Positions 20,383 to 29,450 of a stretch of 64,000 nucleotides of DNA are shown here, one piece after another (the first letter of the stretch is position 1; each line of letters begins with the position of its first letter). The translations under genes and the position numbers were made by a program. The DNA is from Herbaspirillum sp. CF444 (lineage in GTDB: Bacteria > Pseudomonadota > Gammaproteobacteria > Burkholderiales > Burkholderiaceae_D): NCBI RefSeq assembly GCF_000282135.1, contig NZ_AKJW01000065.1, positions 36,160 through 100,159 on the forward strand. The letters are read 5' to 3'. The notes beneath the pieces were generated by a model. The model saw only the letters and a program-made list of their open reading frames with translations, searched no databases and was not told the origin of the DNA.

Positions 20383-20480
20383 TATTCTTGATATTTCACG
20401 ATATTGCATGATAATTTAAATAAAGCAGGCATGTTCACGCAAGGCCTGCGTTCACGTATTCACTGCACAGGAGCAAACAG

Positions 20481-21071
20481 ATGGAAAACGAGCGCGTCCG
20501 CATCCGCAATGTCGAGGTCTTGTCCGACGATTGGTATCTGCTGAAAAAAACCACCTTCGACTATCGCCGCGCCGACGGCGTCTGGCAGACCCTCAACCGC
20601 GAAACCTACGACCGCGGCAACGGCGCCACCATCCTGTTGTACAACCTGCACAAGCGCACCGTGATCCTGATCCGGCAATTCCGTTTTCCGACGTATCGCG
20701 ACGGCCATGACGGCTTCCTGGTCGAAACGCCGGCGGGGCTGCTGGACAACGCCAGCCCGGAACAACGCATCCGTGAAGAAGTGGAGGAAGAAACCGGCTA
20801 CCGCGTCGGCGACGTGCGCAAGGTCTTTGAAGTGTTCATGAGTCCCGGTTCGGTGACCGAGAAGCTGCATTTCTTTGTCGGCGAATATGCCGGCGGCGAC
20901 CGCGCGGGCGAGGGCGGCGGCAATATCGCGGAGGGCGAGGATATCGAAGTGATGGAGGTGCCGATCCAGCAAGCGCTGATGATGATCGCCGAGGGGGAGA
21001 TCGCGGACGGCAAGACCATCATGCTGCTGCAGTATGCACAATTGCATTTGTTCGGCGCAGGGCCGAATTGA
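20481..21071 (+). CDS. nudK: GDP-mannose pyrophosphatase NudK-type Nudix hydrolase
   Basis: A 196-residue Nudix enzyme. The Nudix box is visible ([20 protein letters not shown]), with the PAGLLD opening and [20 protein letters not shown] that are typical of NudK. These enzymes cleave GDP-mannose and related nucleotide sugars in the cytoplasm. An ATG with upstream AGGAGC at 20469-20474 fixes the start. It is divergent from the DeoR gene and may share its operator region. Confidence 0.9.
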   Translation: MENERVRIRNVEVLSDDWYLLKKTTFDYRRADGVWQTLNRETYDRGNGATILLYNLHKRTVILIRQFRFPTYRDGHDGFLVETPAGLLDNASPEQRIREEVEEETGYRVGDVRKVFEVFMSPGSVTEKLHFFVGEYAGGDRAGEGGGNIAEGEDIEVMEVPIQQALMMIAEGEIADGKTIMLLQYAQLHLFGAGPN

Positions 21072-21236
21072 CAGGACACGGCGAAGGCAAATGACGATCC
21101 AAAGAAGAACGTCATTTCAATTAATCCATTTGCAACAATTGATTTATAACAAGAAGAAAGCAGAAATCACCCTGAAAATGGCGCTGGTGGCGACTCTTTA
21201 CACTATCAGGGATTGTGCGGCGATGCTTCGTGAATT

Positions 21237-21253
21237 AGAATGATAAGCATTCT
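21237..21253. promoter_or_regulatory. Fur-box-like operator before the FecI/FecR genes
   Basis: AGAATG-ATAAG-CATTCT is a perfect 6-bp inverted repeat. The wider word AATGATAAGCATTCTTATT resembles the Fur consensus. It is 20 bp upstream of the sigma factor start, as expected for iron repression of this set. Confidence 0.7.
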
Positions 21254-21273
21254 TATTAAACTAAATTCCCGCC

Positions 21274-21783
21274 GTGGCCCAAACCGCGCTTCAGCACGAC
21301 ATGCACACGTTTTACAGCAGCCATCACGGCTGGCTGTTCGGCTGGCTGCGCAAAAAGCTGGGCTGTTCGGACAATGCGGCGGATTTGGCCCAGGATACTT
21401 TCTTGCGGATCATCGCCTCGCGCGATGCATTGATCGGGATGCAGGAGCCGCGCGCCTATCTGACCACCACGGCAAAACGCCTGATGCTCGATCGCGCACG
21501 CCGGCAACTGATCGAGCAAGCTTATCTGGCGGAACTGGCCAGCGCGGCAGAGACCGTCGGCAGCTATCCCGATCCGGCGGAGATCCTGCTTGCCGTCGAA
21601 GCGCTGGAGCAGATCAGTTACGCCTTGCAGGTCGTCTCCGACAACGCGCGCAACGCTTTCCTGCTGCATTACCTTGACGGTCGGACGCATGCGCAAGTCG
21701 CAGCCCGGCTCGGCGTATCGATGCGCATGGTGCAGAAATATCTGGTGCAGGCGCTGGTCAAATGCCGGCTTGCGCAAGCATGA
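21274..21783 (+). CDS. FecI-type ECF sigma factor
   Basis: A 169-residue extracytoplasmic-function sigma factor. Region 2 contains DLAQDTFLRIIASRD and PRAYLTTTAKRL, and region 4 contains DGRTHAQVAARLGVSMRMVQKYLVQAL. It would transcribe the TonB receptor gene when released by FecR. The start is a GTG at 21274. An ATG at 21301 is the alternative, and neither has a strong ribosome binding site. The stop overlaps the fecR start as ATGA. Confidence 0.92.
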   Translation: MAQTALQHDMHTFYSSHHGWLFGWLRKKLGCSDNAADLAQDTFLRIIASRDALIGMQEPRAYLTTTAKRLMLDRARRQLIEQAYLAELASAAETVGSYPDPAEILLAVEALEQISYALQVVSDNARNAFLLHYLDGRTHAQVAARLGVSMRMVQKYLVQALVKCRLAQA

Positions 21784-22880
21784 AGCTGCAGTCGGCAAAC
21801 GCCGGGGCGGCATCGACCGAAGCCTCGGTCGATGCCCAGGGTGACATCTCGGTTGATGCCGCCATTGTCGAGCAAGCCGCGCAGTGGATCGTGCAACTGA
21901 GCGCTGATGACACGGATAGGCGCGAAGCGGCACAGCGCGGCTTCGATGCATGGAAGCAAGCCGATCCGCGCCACGCCGCCATGGCTGAGCGCCTGGAAAG
22001 CTTTGTCGGGCGGGTCCGTCGCATGCGCGGCGCCGATGACGACAAAAATAATGCCCGGCCGGCGCGCGCCGCGCTGGATGCCGTTTTTTCCGCACCGGGA
22101 AAGCGTCGCCAGCGTACCGGCAGCCACCGCGCCAAACGTATCGTCGCGACAATGATGCTTGCCTTGTCGGTCGCCGTTCCGGCATGGCTGGCGACCAAAA
22201 TGTATCCGCTGCACTATCTGATGGCCGACGTGTGCAGCGCCACCGGCCAATGGGAAACACGCGTCCTCGAAGACGGTACCCGGATAACGCTGAACAGCGC
22301 CAGCGCGGTGAACCTGCATTACGATGCCGGACGGCGCGCGCTGGAACTGGTGCAGGGAGAAATTCTGCTCGATGTCGCCAAGGATCCCGGCAGACCGTTC
22401 ATCGTGGAAACGGCGCAAGGCAGCATCCGCGCCCTCGGTACGCGTTTTGTCGTCGGTCGCGAGGCGGACGCCACCGTCCTGAGCATGCTGGAGTCGCGCG
22501 TGGAAGTGCGTTCGGCGAAACAGGCTGTCAATGATGATGGCGCGACGATCGTCAGCGCAAGCCAGCGTGTGCGCATGACCGCCGGAGGCATTGGCGCCAT
22601 TGAGCGGATCGACGCTCGCAGCATCGCCGACGCCTGGAAGTTCCATCAACTGGTGGTGCATGACCAGAGCCTGCCGCAGGTGCTCGACGCACTGGACCGG
22701 CATCGCCCTGGCGTGATCAGCTATGACCGCGCCGCGCTGGAGGGCATCAAGGTGTCGGCCGTCCTGCCGCTGGACGATACCGGACGCGCCTTGCAATTGC
22801 TTAACAGCAGTTTCCCGAGGCTGCGCATTCGCACGCTGTCGCCGTATCTGGTGCGCGTGGATGCGCCGGCGGGACCTTGA
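21780..22880 (+). CDS. FecR-type anti-sigma sensor
   Basis: A 366-residue inner-membrane regulator. The N-terminal part (AAQWIVQLSADDTDRREAAQ) is the cytoplasmic FecR-associated domain that binds the sigma factor, a membrane segment lies at about residues 128-145, and the periplasmic FecR domain (SATGQWETRVLEDGTRITLNSAS) reads the receptor state. The C-terminus forms an STN-like fold. The ATG at 21780 overlaps the sigma factor stop codon, showing coupling. It relays siderophore binding from the receptor downstream. Confidence 0.92.
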   Translation: MKLQSANAGAASTEASVDAQGDISVDAAIVEQAAQWIVQLSADDTDRREAAQRGFDAWKQADPRHAAMAERLESFVGRVRRMRGADDDKNNARPARAALDAVFSAPGKRRQRTGSHRAKRIVATMMLALSVAVPAWLATKMYPLHYLMADVCSATGQWETRVLEDGTRITLNSASAVNLHYDAGRRALELVQGEILLDVAKDPGRPFIVETAQGSIRALGTRFVVGREADATVLSMLESRVEVRSAKQAVNDDGATIVSASQRVRMTAGGIGAIERIDARSIADAWKFHQLVVHDQSLPQVLDALDRHRPGVISYDRAALEGIKVSAVLPLDDTGRALQLLNSSFPRLRIRTLSPYLVRVDAPAGP

Positions 22881-22992
22881 TCGGCTTTGCAACAGATGTC
22901 GGCCATGTCGCAACAATATTTTCAAAAAACGGTTCGGCTTTTCGTTCGTCGTGCGTCAAGGGAGTATGACCAACGAAAAGAAAGTCTTCATC

Positions 22993-25425
22993 ATGCAGTC
23001 CCGACGTTCCAATCATGCAGTGCCGATCGCTTCAGTGGCTTCGGCCTCCCGCCGCCTCAATCTGAAACCGCTGGCGTTTGCCGTCCGGCTGACGCTGTCC
23101 GCGGCCGTGCTCGGCGGCATCGGCAGCCAGGCCTGTGCGCAGGTTGCGGCGCAAGCCGTCTCCTACGATATTCCCGCCGGTCCGCTGGGCGAGGCCCTGA
23201 ACCGCTATGCCCAGCAATCGGGCATTTCCATCGCGATCGATGCAAGCAAGGTGCAGGGCAAACGCACCCGGGGGCTGCAAGGTTCCTACGGCGTGGACGA
23301 AGGCTTCCGTGTGCTGTTGCGCGATACGGGGTTGGACATGCGCAAAACTGACGCCGGCTACATCCTCGTCGCGCCCGTTCAGCAAGACGGCCGCAGCGAA
23401 GCGGGCTCCTTGCCTGCGGTCAGCGTGACGGCTGCCGCCGACAACACGCTGCACCTGAACGAACGCGTCGCCAGCGGCGCGCTCGGCACCCGTTCGCAGC
23501 TGGACACGCCATTCTCGATGGCGGTGGTTAAATCCGAAGATCTGGCCGAGCGTCAGGTCACCAAGCTGGGCGACGTCTTTGCCCTCGACGCCTCGGTGAC
23601 CGACAATAGCGGCGGCTACAGCAGTTGGGCCAGCTACCTTACCGTGCGCGGCCTGCCGCTGGACTGGCAAAACGCCTACCGCATCGACGGCAAGCCTTTT
23701 CTGACCTATGCCATCACCTTGCCGTACGAGCATTTCGAACAGATCGAATTGCTGAAAGGTTCGTCCGGCTACATGTACGGTTTCGGCTCGCCGGGCGGCC
23801 TGATCAACTATGTCACCAAGCGTCCGACCGAAGAACCGGTACGGAGCATCGAGGTCGGCTACAAATCCAACAACATCTGGAGCGAGCACGTCGACCTGGG
23901 CGGGCGTTTCGGCAACGACAAGATGTTCGGCTACCGTCTGAACGCCACGCATGAGCAAGGCCAGACCTTCAACGACGGCCATATCAAGCGCGATTCCGTC
24001 TCGCTGGCGCTGGATGCGCGCCTGACGCGCGAGCTGACCTGGGACTTCCAGGCGTTCTACCAGAATCGCAATTCCGAAAACCAGACGCCGTCGATCTACG
24101 CCGGCAGCTACACGCTCTCGCAACTGCCCAGCGTGCCCAGCAGCGACAACCAGAAACTGCTGGGGCAGGGCCAGCATCTGAACACCAATTTCCAGATGTA
24201 TTCCACCGGCCTCAACTACGCCATCAATCCGGACTGGAAAGTCAGCACCTACTACAGCCACAGCATTTCCAAACGCAGTCGCAACGAATCGGCGCTCTAT
24301 TTGAGCAACCTGGCCGGCGATTACGCCAACGACTATCGCTCGGATACGCGCGAAGGACACACCTTCGACCAATGGCAAGCGCTGGTCGAAGGCAAGGCCA
24401 GGACCGGTTTCATCGGACACCAACTGGTGTTCGGCGCGTCCTGGCAAAAGCAGGTCAACGATTACACCGTGGCGAGCTTTTACCAGTCGCTGGGAAGCGG
24501 CAATATTTATCAGCAAAATCAGAACAACTACTACAGCGCGACCTATCTGAACACCTATCACGCCGGCGACATCACGCAGCAGGCGCTGTTTGCCAGCGAT
24601 ACGCTGAAGTTCTCGGATCAATGGTCGCTGCTGGCCGGCGCCCGTTACACCAACTTTGAACAGAACACCTATAGCGTCGCCGGCGCGCGCACCGCACAAT
24701 ACAAGAAGGATGGCGTCATCACGCCGACCGTGGCGCTGATGTTCAAACCCGAGCCGGGCACGACCATCTACACCAGCTATGTCGAGTCGCTGGAGCAGGG
24801 CGGCGCAGCGACCATCACCAACTCCAACTACGGCACCACGCTCAATCCGCTGACCAGCAAGCAATACGAATTCGGCGTCAAAACCGATCAGGGCCGCTGG
24901 AGCGCCACGGCCGCGCTGTTCCGCATCGAGCGCGCGTCGGAATATACCAATCAGACCACGCAGGCGCTGGTGCAGGACGGCCGTTCCACCTATCAGGGCC
25001 TGGAACTGGGGGCCGCCGTCAGGCCGGACCGCGACTGGCTGGTGTCGGGCAACATGATGTTTCTCGACGCCAAATACAGCCGGGGACTCACCTACAATGG
25101 CAACCGTGTTGCCGGCGCGCCCGACTTTGTCGCCGCCGGCCAGGTGGCCTACCAGGTGCCTCAGCTGAGCGGACTGAAACTGTCGGCCGACGCCAAGTAC
25201 ACCGGCGCCACCATGCTGCGCGCCGCCAACGACATCAAACTGGCCGGCTATACGCTGCTCAACGTCGGCGCCAATTACACGACCCGCATCGGCAAGTACG
25301 ATACGACTTTCCGCGCGGCCATCAACAATCTGACAGACAAGCATTACTGGGAATACCAGTACGAAAACTGGATCAAGCCCGGCGATCCTCGTACCTTCAG
25401 CCTCAGCGCCAAAGTGGATTTTTGA
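22993..25425 (+). CDS. TonB-dependent siderophore receptor with signalling domain
   Basis: An 810-residue outer-membrane transducer. After a long signal peptide, residues about 50-110 form the STN signalling domain (PAGPLGEALNRYAQQSGI), followed by a plug with the ELLKGSSGYMYGFGSPGGLINYVTKRP type motif and a 22-strand barrel ending in SLSAKVDF, a classic C-terminal aromatic ending. It takes up a ferric siderophore and signals through FecR/FecI. An alternative ATG at 22966 has a box too close to it. It is 112 bp from fecR and probably autoinduced. The siderophore is unknown. Confidence 0.93.
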   Translation: MQSRRSNHAVPIASVASASRRLNLKPLAFAVRLTLSAAVLGGIGSQACAQVAAQAVSYDIPAGPLGEALNRYAQQSGISIAIDASKVQGKRTRGLQGSYGVDEGFRVLLRDTGLDMRKTDAGYILVAPVQQDGRSEAGSLPAVSVTAAADNTLHLNERVASGALGTRSQLDTPFSMAVVKSEDLAERQVTKLGDVFALDASVTDNSGGYSSWASYLTVRGLPLDWQNAYRIDGKPFLTYAITLPYEHFEQIELLKGSSGYMYGFGSPGGLINYVTKRPTEEPVRSIEVGYKSNNIWSEHVDLGGRFGNDKMFGYRLNATHEQGQTFNDGHIKRDSVSLALDARLTRELTWDFQAFYQNRNSENQTPSIYAGSYTLSQLPSVPSSDNQKLLGQGQHLNTNFQMYSTGLNYAINPDWKVSTYYSHSISKRSRNESALYLSNLAGDYANDYRSDTREGHTFDQWQALVEGKARTGFIGHQLVFGASWQKQVNDYTVASFYQSLGSGNIYQQNQNNYYSATYLNTYHAGDITQQALFASDTLKFSDQWSLLAGARYTNFEQNTYSVAGARTAQYKKDGVITPTVALMFKPEPGTTIYTSYVESLEQGGAATITNSNYGTTLNPLTSKQYEFGVKTDQGRWSATAALFRIERASEYTNQTTQALVQDGRSTYQGLELGAAVRPDRDWLVSGNMMFLDAKYSRGLTYNGNRVAGAPDFVAAGQVAYQVPQLSGLKLSADAKYTGATMLRAANDIKLAGYTLLNVGANYTTRIGKYDTTFRAAINNLTDKHYWEYQYENWIKPGDPRTFSLSAKVDF

Positions 25426-25526
25426 TTGCTTTGAATTTGCTCTGAATTGCTCACTATGAGCTGAACCTGCCGGCGGTCTTGCCTCGACACGGGCAAGACC
25501 GCCTCGGCGTTTTTTGAAGTGACTTT

Positions 25527-26840
25527 ATGCGTGCAGTTCTCGTTCTCCTACATCGCTGGTTCGGCCTCGGCGTCGCGGTGTTCCTGTTCATCTCGGGCGC
25601 TACCGGCGCGATCATTTCCTGGGACCATGAACTCGACGCCATGCTCAACCCGACGCTGTTCCACGCCAACAGCGCAGAACAAGGCGTGGTCGCCCCCGTC
25701 AAATCCGGGCTTGAACTGGCCAATATCGTCGAAGCAAAAGAACCCAGGCTGCGCGTCACCTATGTCCTGAACGAAGCCGAACCGGGCCATACCATCCCCA
25801 TGATGGTCGAACCGCGCCTCGATCCCGCCACCGGCAAACCGTACGCGCTCGACTACAACCAGATCGCCGTCGACCCCGTCACCGCCGACATCCAGGGGCG
25901 CCGCATGTGGGGCGCCGTTTCGGTCAGCCGCGAGAACCTGCTGCCTTTCCTTTACAAGCTGCACTACACCATGCACCTGCCCGAGATCGGCGGCTTCGAC
26001 ACCGGCGTCTGGCTCATGGGCATCATCGGCATCGTCTGGGCACTGGATTGCTTCATCGCGCTGTGGCTGTCTTTTCCCAACTGGAAGAGCTGGCGCAAGT
26101 CCTTCGCCTTCCGCTGGAAAGACGGCGGCCACAAGCTCAACTTCGACCTGCATCGCTCCGGCGGCGTGTGGGTATGGGGGCTGTTGCTGGTGCTGGCGGT
26201 CACCTCGGTTTCCATGAATCTGAACATGCAGGTCATGCAGCCGATCATCAAGGTGTTCTCGACGGTCACGCCGACCGCCTTCGAAACGCGCACGCCGGTC
26301 GCTCCCGACAAGGTGGTGGAACCGAAGATCACGCGCGAGCAAGTCACCCGACTGGCCGTTGAAGAAGGCAAGCGCCGCGGCTTCGACGTGCCGGCCGGCG
26401 GTGTGTTCTATTCATCGATGTTCGGACTGTACGGCGTCGGTTTTTTCATCCCCGGCAACGATCACGGCGATGTCGGCCTGGGCAACGCCTGGCTCTATTT
26501 CGACGCCGCCACCGGCAAGCCGGAAGGCGCGCGCATCCCCGGCACCGGCAGCGCCGGCGATCTGTTCGTCCAGGCGCAATTTCCGCTGCATTCCGGCCGC
26601 ATCCTCGGTTTGCCGGGCCGCATCCTGATTTCGTTCATGGGCGCGCTGGTTGCCATGCTGTGCGTCACCGGCGTGATCATCTGGTTCCGCAAACGCCAGG
26701 CGCGCATTCGCCAGAAGAGTCAGAAGATCAGGGAAAGAGCGCAGGACGCCGCATCGGGAAGCACGCCCTCCGGCGTCAAACCTGCCGCCGCCAAAGCAGG
26801 CGCGAACGTGGAGGGCAGGGAAAGCGCCTCGCTGTCCTGA
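25527..26840 (+). CDS. PepSY-associated membrane protein (probable ferrisiderophore reductase)
   Basis: A 437-residue inner-membrane protein of the PepSY-TM family: LHRWFGLGVAVFLFISGATGAIISW near the N-terminus, HYTMHLPEIG in a periplasmic loop, FDLHRSGGVWVWGLLLVLAVTS in the middle and a helix near residue 370, with paired histidines suited to heme. Proteins like this follow TonB receptors and are proposed to reduce ferric siderophores in the periplasm. It lies 101 bp after the receptor on the same strand and is followed by a terminator. Confidence 0.87.
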   Translation: MRAVLVLLHRWFGLGVAVFLFISGATGAIISWDHELDAMLNPTLFHANSAEQGVVAPVKSGLELANIVEAKEPRLRVTYVLNEAEPGHTIPMMVEPRLDPATGKPYALDYNQIAVDPVTADIQGRRMWGAVSVSRENLLPFLYKLHYTMHLPEIGGFDTGVWLMGIIGIVWALDCFIALWLSFPNWKSWRKSFAFRWKDGGHKLNFDLHRSGGVWVWGLLLVLAVTSVSMNLNMQVMQPIIKVFSTVTPTAFETRTPVAPDKVVEPKITREQVTRLAVEEGKRRGFDVPAGGVFYSSMFGLYGVGFFIPGNDHGDVGLGNAWLYFDAATGKPEGARIPGTGSAGDLFVQAQFPLHSGRILGLPGRILISFMGALVAMLCVTGVIIWFRKRQARIRQKSQKIRERAQDAASGSTPSGVKPAAAKAGANVEGRESASLS

Positions 26841-26859
26841 GCACAACCAACACCCATAG

Positions 26860-26895
26860 AAAAGAGCCGCATCAACCTGGTTGAGCGGCTCTTTT
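26860..26895. terminator. Bidirectional intrinsic terminator
   Basis: AAAAGAGCCGC pairs with GCGGCTCTTTT, and the inner loop adds TCAACC/GGTTGA pairing. It lies between the convergent PepSY and receiver genes and has T/A tracts on both sides. Confidence 0.92.
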
Positions 26896-26930
26896 CGCAT
26901 TCTTCATCGCGAGCAATCGCAAACAAATTC

Positions 26931-27359
26931 TTACCGCACCGACAGGTTGCGCGTGGTCCAGTACGACACGGTGTCAACCACGGTATCCATCAACTTGTCC
27001 GCGTCAGTCGACTTCACCAGATAACCATTGGCGCCCAGTTCGTAACTCCTGCGTATGTCTTCGCGATCGGTCGAGGTCGAGAACATCACCACCGGAATAT
27101 GCGAGGTCGCCTTGTTGCCCTTGAGCATGCGCAGCAAGTCGTGGCCGCTCAGACGCGGCATGTGCAAATCCATCAGGATCAGGCGCGGATGCAGGTCGCG
27201 CCGCGCCGTGTACTCATGACGGAACAGAAAATCGGATGCATGCTCGGCATCGCTGAACCACTTCCATTTTTCTGTGAGTTTCTTGCGAAGAATCGCATAT
27301 TTGGTCAGTTCAGCCACTTCCGAGCTGTCGTCCACCAGCAGGATATCGGATTGTTGCAT
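26931..27359 (-). CDS. Stand-alone response regulator receiver protein
   Basis: A 142-residue single-domain receiver. The acid pair (LLVDDSSE), phospho-acceptor Asp in LILMDLHMPRLSG, the switch Ser/Thr in VVMFSTSTD and Lys in YLVKST are all present. No output domain is attached, so it passes phosphate to another protein or acts by binding. The sequence style (FLFRHEYTARRDLHPRL) resembles Rcp1-like receivers that work with bacteriophytochrome kinases, but no kinase is nearby. The ATG at 27359 is chosen because GAAGG lies 8 bp upstream. Confidence 0.9.
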   Translation of the reverse strand: MQQSDILLVDDSSEVAELTKYAILRKKLTEKWKWFSDAEHASDFLFRHEYTARRDLHPRLILMDLHMPRLSGHDLLRMLKGNKATSHIPVVMFSTSTDREDIRRSYELGANGYLVKSTDADKLMDTVVDTVSYWTTRNLSVR

Positions 27360-27572
27360 GCTCATCGCCTTCACAAAAATGGGGCCCTGATAACGACAGC
27401 GAGCCCGATCTTGCGAATGAGCCCATGAACGCCCCGACGACACAACACGGTCCGGATATTGCGTTTCGCTTAGCGAGTGTTCATGAGTTCATTTTGGCAT
27501 GTCCGTGCAGAAAGACTATCGGGGGATTCCTGATTAAATACTGATGAGTAGGTTTTTTGAGCGAGCCGGCCA

Positions 27573-28382
27573 TTAATGTCTGACTTCATCCGTCCACACC
27601 TTGAATCTGCTCAACGTATTGGGGCCGAAGGTATTGTTGAGTGCAACATCGGCGGCGTCGCGCCCCCGGGCGATCAAGACTCTGCCTATGCGTGGCGTGT
27701 TGTTGCGAGCATCGAAGGTATGCCAGTTGCCGTCCAGAAAAACCTCGAACCACGCAGCAAAATCCATCGTGCCATGCGGCGGCGGTGTGCCGATGTCGCC
27801 CAGATAGCCGGTGCAATAACGCGCCGGGATGTTCATGCAGCGGCAAAAAGCGACCGCCAGATGGGTGTAATCGCGGCAGACGCCGACTTTTTCCTGAAAC
27901 GCTTCCAGCGCCGTGCGCGTCATGCGTGCGTTTTCATAGCCGAAAGTAATATGGTGATGGACGTAATCGCAGATTGCCTGCACACGGCCCCAGCCGGTGG
28001 GGGCATGCTCAAAGAGTTGCCACGCGGTTTCCGACAGGCGGTCCGTTTCGCAGTAGCGGCTGCCGAGCAGAAACAGCAGCGGCTCTTCCGGCAGATCTTG
28101 CACGGCAAGCTGTCGAGCCTGCGGAGAGAGCACATCGGGAATGCCGCTATCGTTGACGATGGCGTCGGCAGAAATGCGGATGCGGCCTTGCGGGGCGATG
28201 ATGCGCGTACACCAGTTGCCGAAACTGTCGCGGTAAGCCATTCTCGGAACCGGCGGATCGAACATCAGATCGTCGCGGCTGACCAGATCCGATACCCGCG
28301 TGAAGTGGACGTTCAGGTTGAAAATCATGGGAGTGGGTTGCGGGCAATCGTAAATCATTTCAAAACCGATATGGATTTTCAT
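27573..28382 (-). CDS. Transglutaminase-like protein
   Basis: A 269-residue protein with a transglutaminase-like core. The catalytic-type Cys is in GVCRDYTHLA (Cys169), and the Asp is in HTFDARNN (Asp224). The position where a catalytic His is normally found reads Ala (MDFAAWFEVF, residue 209), so peptidase or transferase activity may be lost or use another His. Relatives are often found near circularly permuted ATP-grasp and alpha-E genes, which are absent here. It lies downstream of the N-formylglutamate amidohydrolase gene on the same strand. Confidence 0.83.
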   Translation of the reverse strand: MKIHIGFEMIYDCPQPTPMIFNLNVHFTRVSDLVSRDDLMFDPPVPRMAYRDSFGNWCTRIIAPQGRIRISADAIVNDSGIPDVLSPQARQLAVQDLPEEPLLFLLGSRYCETDRLSETAWQLFEHAPTGWGRVQAICDYVHHHITFGYENARMTRTALEAFQEKVGVCRDYTHLAVAFCRCMNIPARYCTGYLGDIGTPPPHGTMDFAAWFEVFLDGNWHTFDARNNTPRIGRVLIARGRDAADVALNNTFGPNTLSRFKVWTDEVRH

Positions 28383-28479
28383 GACAGGTTCCGGTGTTCA
28401 GCCGCCTTACATAAGCATGAAAAACGGCTGAGGTTAAGCTGCGGGAGGTAATAAGATCGTTTGCAATGAAGTGCGCCTG

Positions 28480-29187
28480 TTACGGAATAGCCATGGCGCA
28501 TGCCGCGCGCAAGCTGTCCGGCAGCATGATGCCCAGCTCTGTCCACCGAGCAGCTTCCTGCTGCACGATATGCTGATTGACCTCCACTTCGATCCCGATA
28601 TAGGCGGACGATGCGAAGCGCAAGCGCAGGTAGGCGGTCAAACCGTCGCCTTTGCCGGCATAAGGGTAGTTGCGGCGTACACGCAGCGTCGGCGCAAGTG
28701 CGGCCAGGCTTGCCTGCCAGTGTGCGCATAATCTGACTTCGCCATCCCGCGCGGGGTGATACAGCAAACCAACGTCGGCGCGTCGCACTTTGCCATTCAG
28801 TTCAGGCGTAAAACTGTGGGAAGAAATGTGTATCACGCGCTTTCCCTCAGACACTGCTTGCCTGACAAGGCCTTCGACTTGCTCGCGGTAAGGGCGATAG
28901 TATTGCGCCAGGATTTCTTTGCGCGTTGCCGGTAATAAACGACGCGTTGTCGTCGAGAAGAGTCGCGGATGACCAATCGAACGATTGAGGTCAACCAGCA
29001 AACGGCTCACGGTGGCAGTCACAAGCGCACCGTCGAAGGCCGTCGCCAGCTTCTGCGCCATCAGCAGTGCTCCGGCATCGTAGCCGCGGTGAGAATCGAG
29101 CAAAGCCTGCTCGTCCCGGAACAGGACGTCGTAGGGCGCGGGGATGCAATTGCCGCCGTGTTCGCAGGTGATGATGAAAGAATAAAT
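28480..29187 (-). CDS. N-formylglutamate amidohydrolase-family protein with AUU start
   Basis: About 235 residues. The family motif CEHGGN and LLDSHRGYD are both in one open frame, along with HISSHSFTPELNG and IGIEVEVNQ. The only canonical start (TTG at 29103) would cut away the CEHGG motif. Upstream, just five sense codons separate the in-frame stop (TAG at 29203-29205) from an ATT at 29187, and AAGGGG is 5 bp ahead of it. An AUU start is therefore the best reading. The enzyme would deformylate N-formylglutamate (histidine degradation) or a related amide. No other hut gene is near. Confidence 0.8.
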   Translation of the reverse strand: MYSFIITCEHGGNCIPAPYDVLFRDEQALLDSHRGYDAGALLMAQKLATAFDGALVTATVSRLLVDLNRSIGHPRLFSTTTRRLLPATRKEILAQYYRPYREQVEGLVRQAVSEGKRVIHISSHSFTPELNGKVRRADVGLLYHPARDGEVRLCAHWQASLAALAPTLRVRRNYPYAGKGDGLTAYLRLRFASSAYIGIEVEVNQHIVQQEAARWTELGIMLPDSLRAACAMAIP

Positions 29188-29450
29188 CGAGACCCCTTCG
29201 CACTATGTGTTCAGATGCCCGACGAAACACCGTTACTACGCTGTGCCGACTGGAAGGGGGTGAGATTGACTGTTTTGGCGGTTCTGTAAAACAGCGAAAG
29301 CAGGGGCGCCGATACGCACGAACACACAGTAACACGTATGCGCGGAGAGACGCTTGTATCTGAGACAGCTAGCCCGGCAGTGTTCGATACCCGGCAAAGA
29401 ATCCTGCACGGAATAAGGAGCCGCCGTCACGCCGGGGCCCGCCGATTGGC

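Noticed and set aside
23032..25344. A 770-codon open frame opposite the TonB receptor gene
   Set aside because: It is antisense to a clear receptor gene. Long open frames on the second strand are common in GC-rich DNA, and the sequence has no family motif or ribosome binding site.
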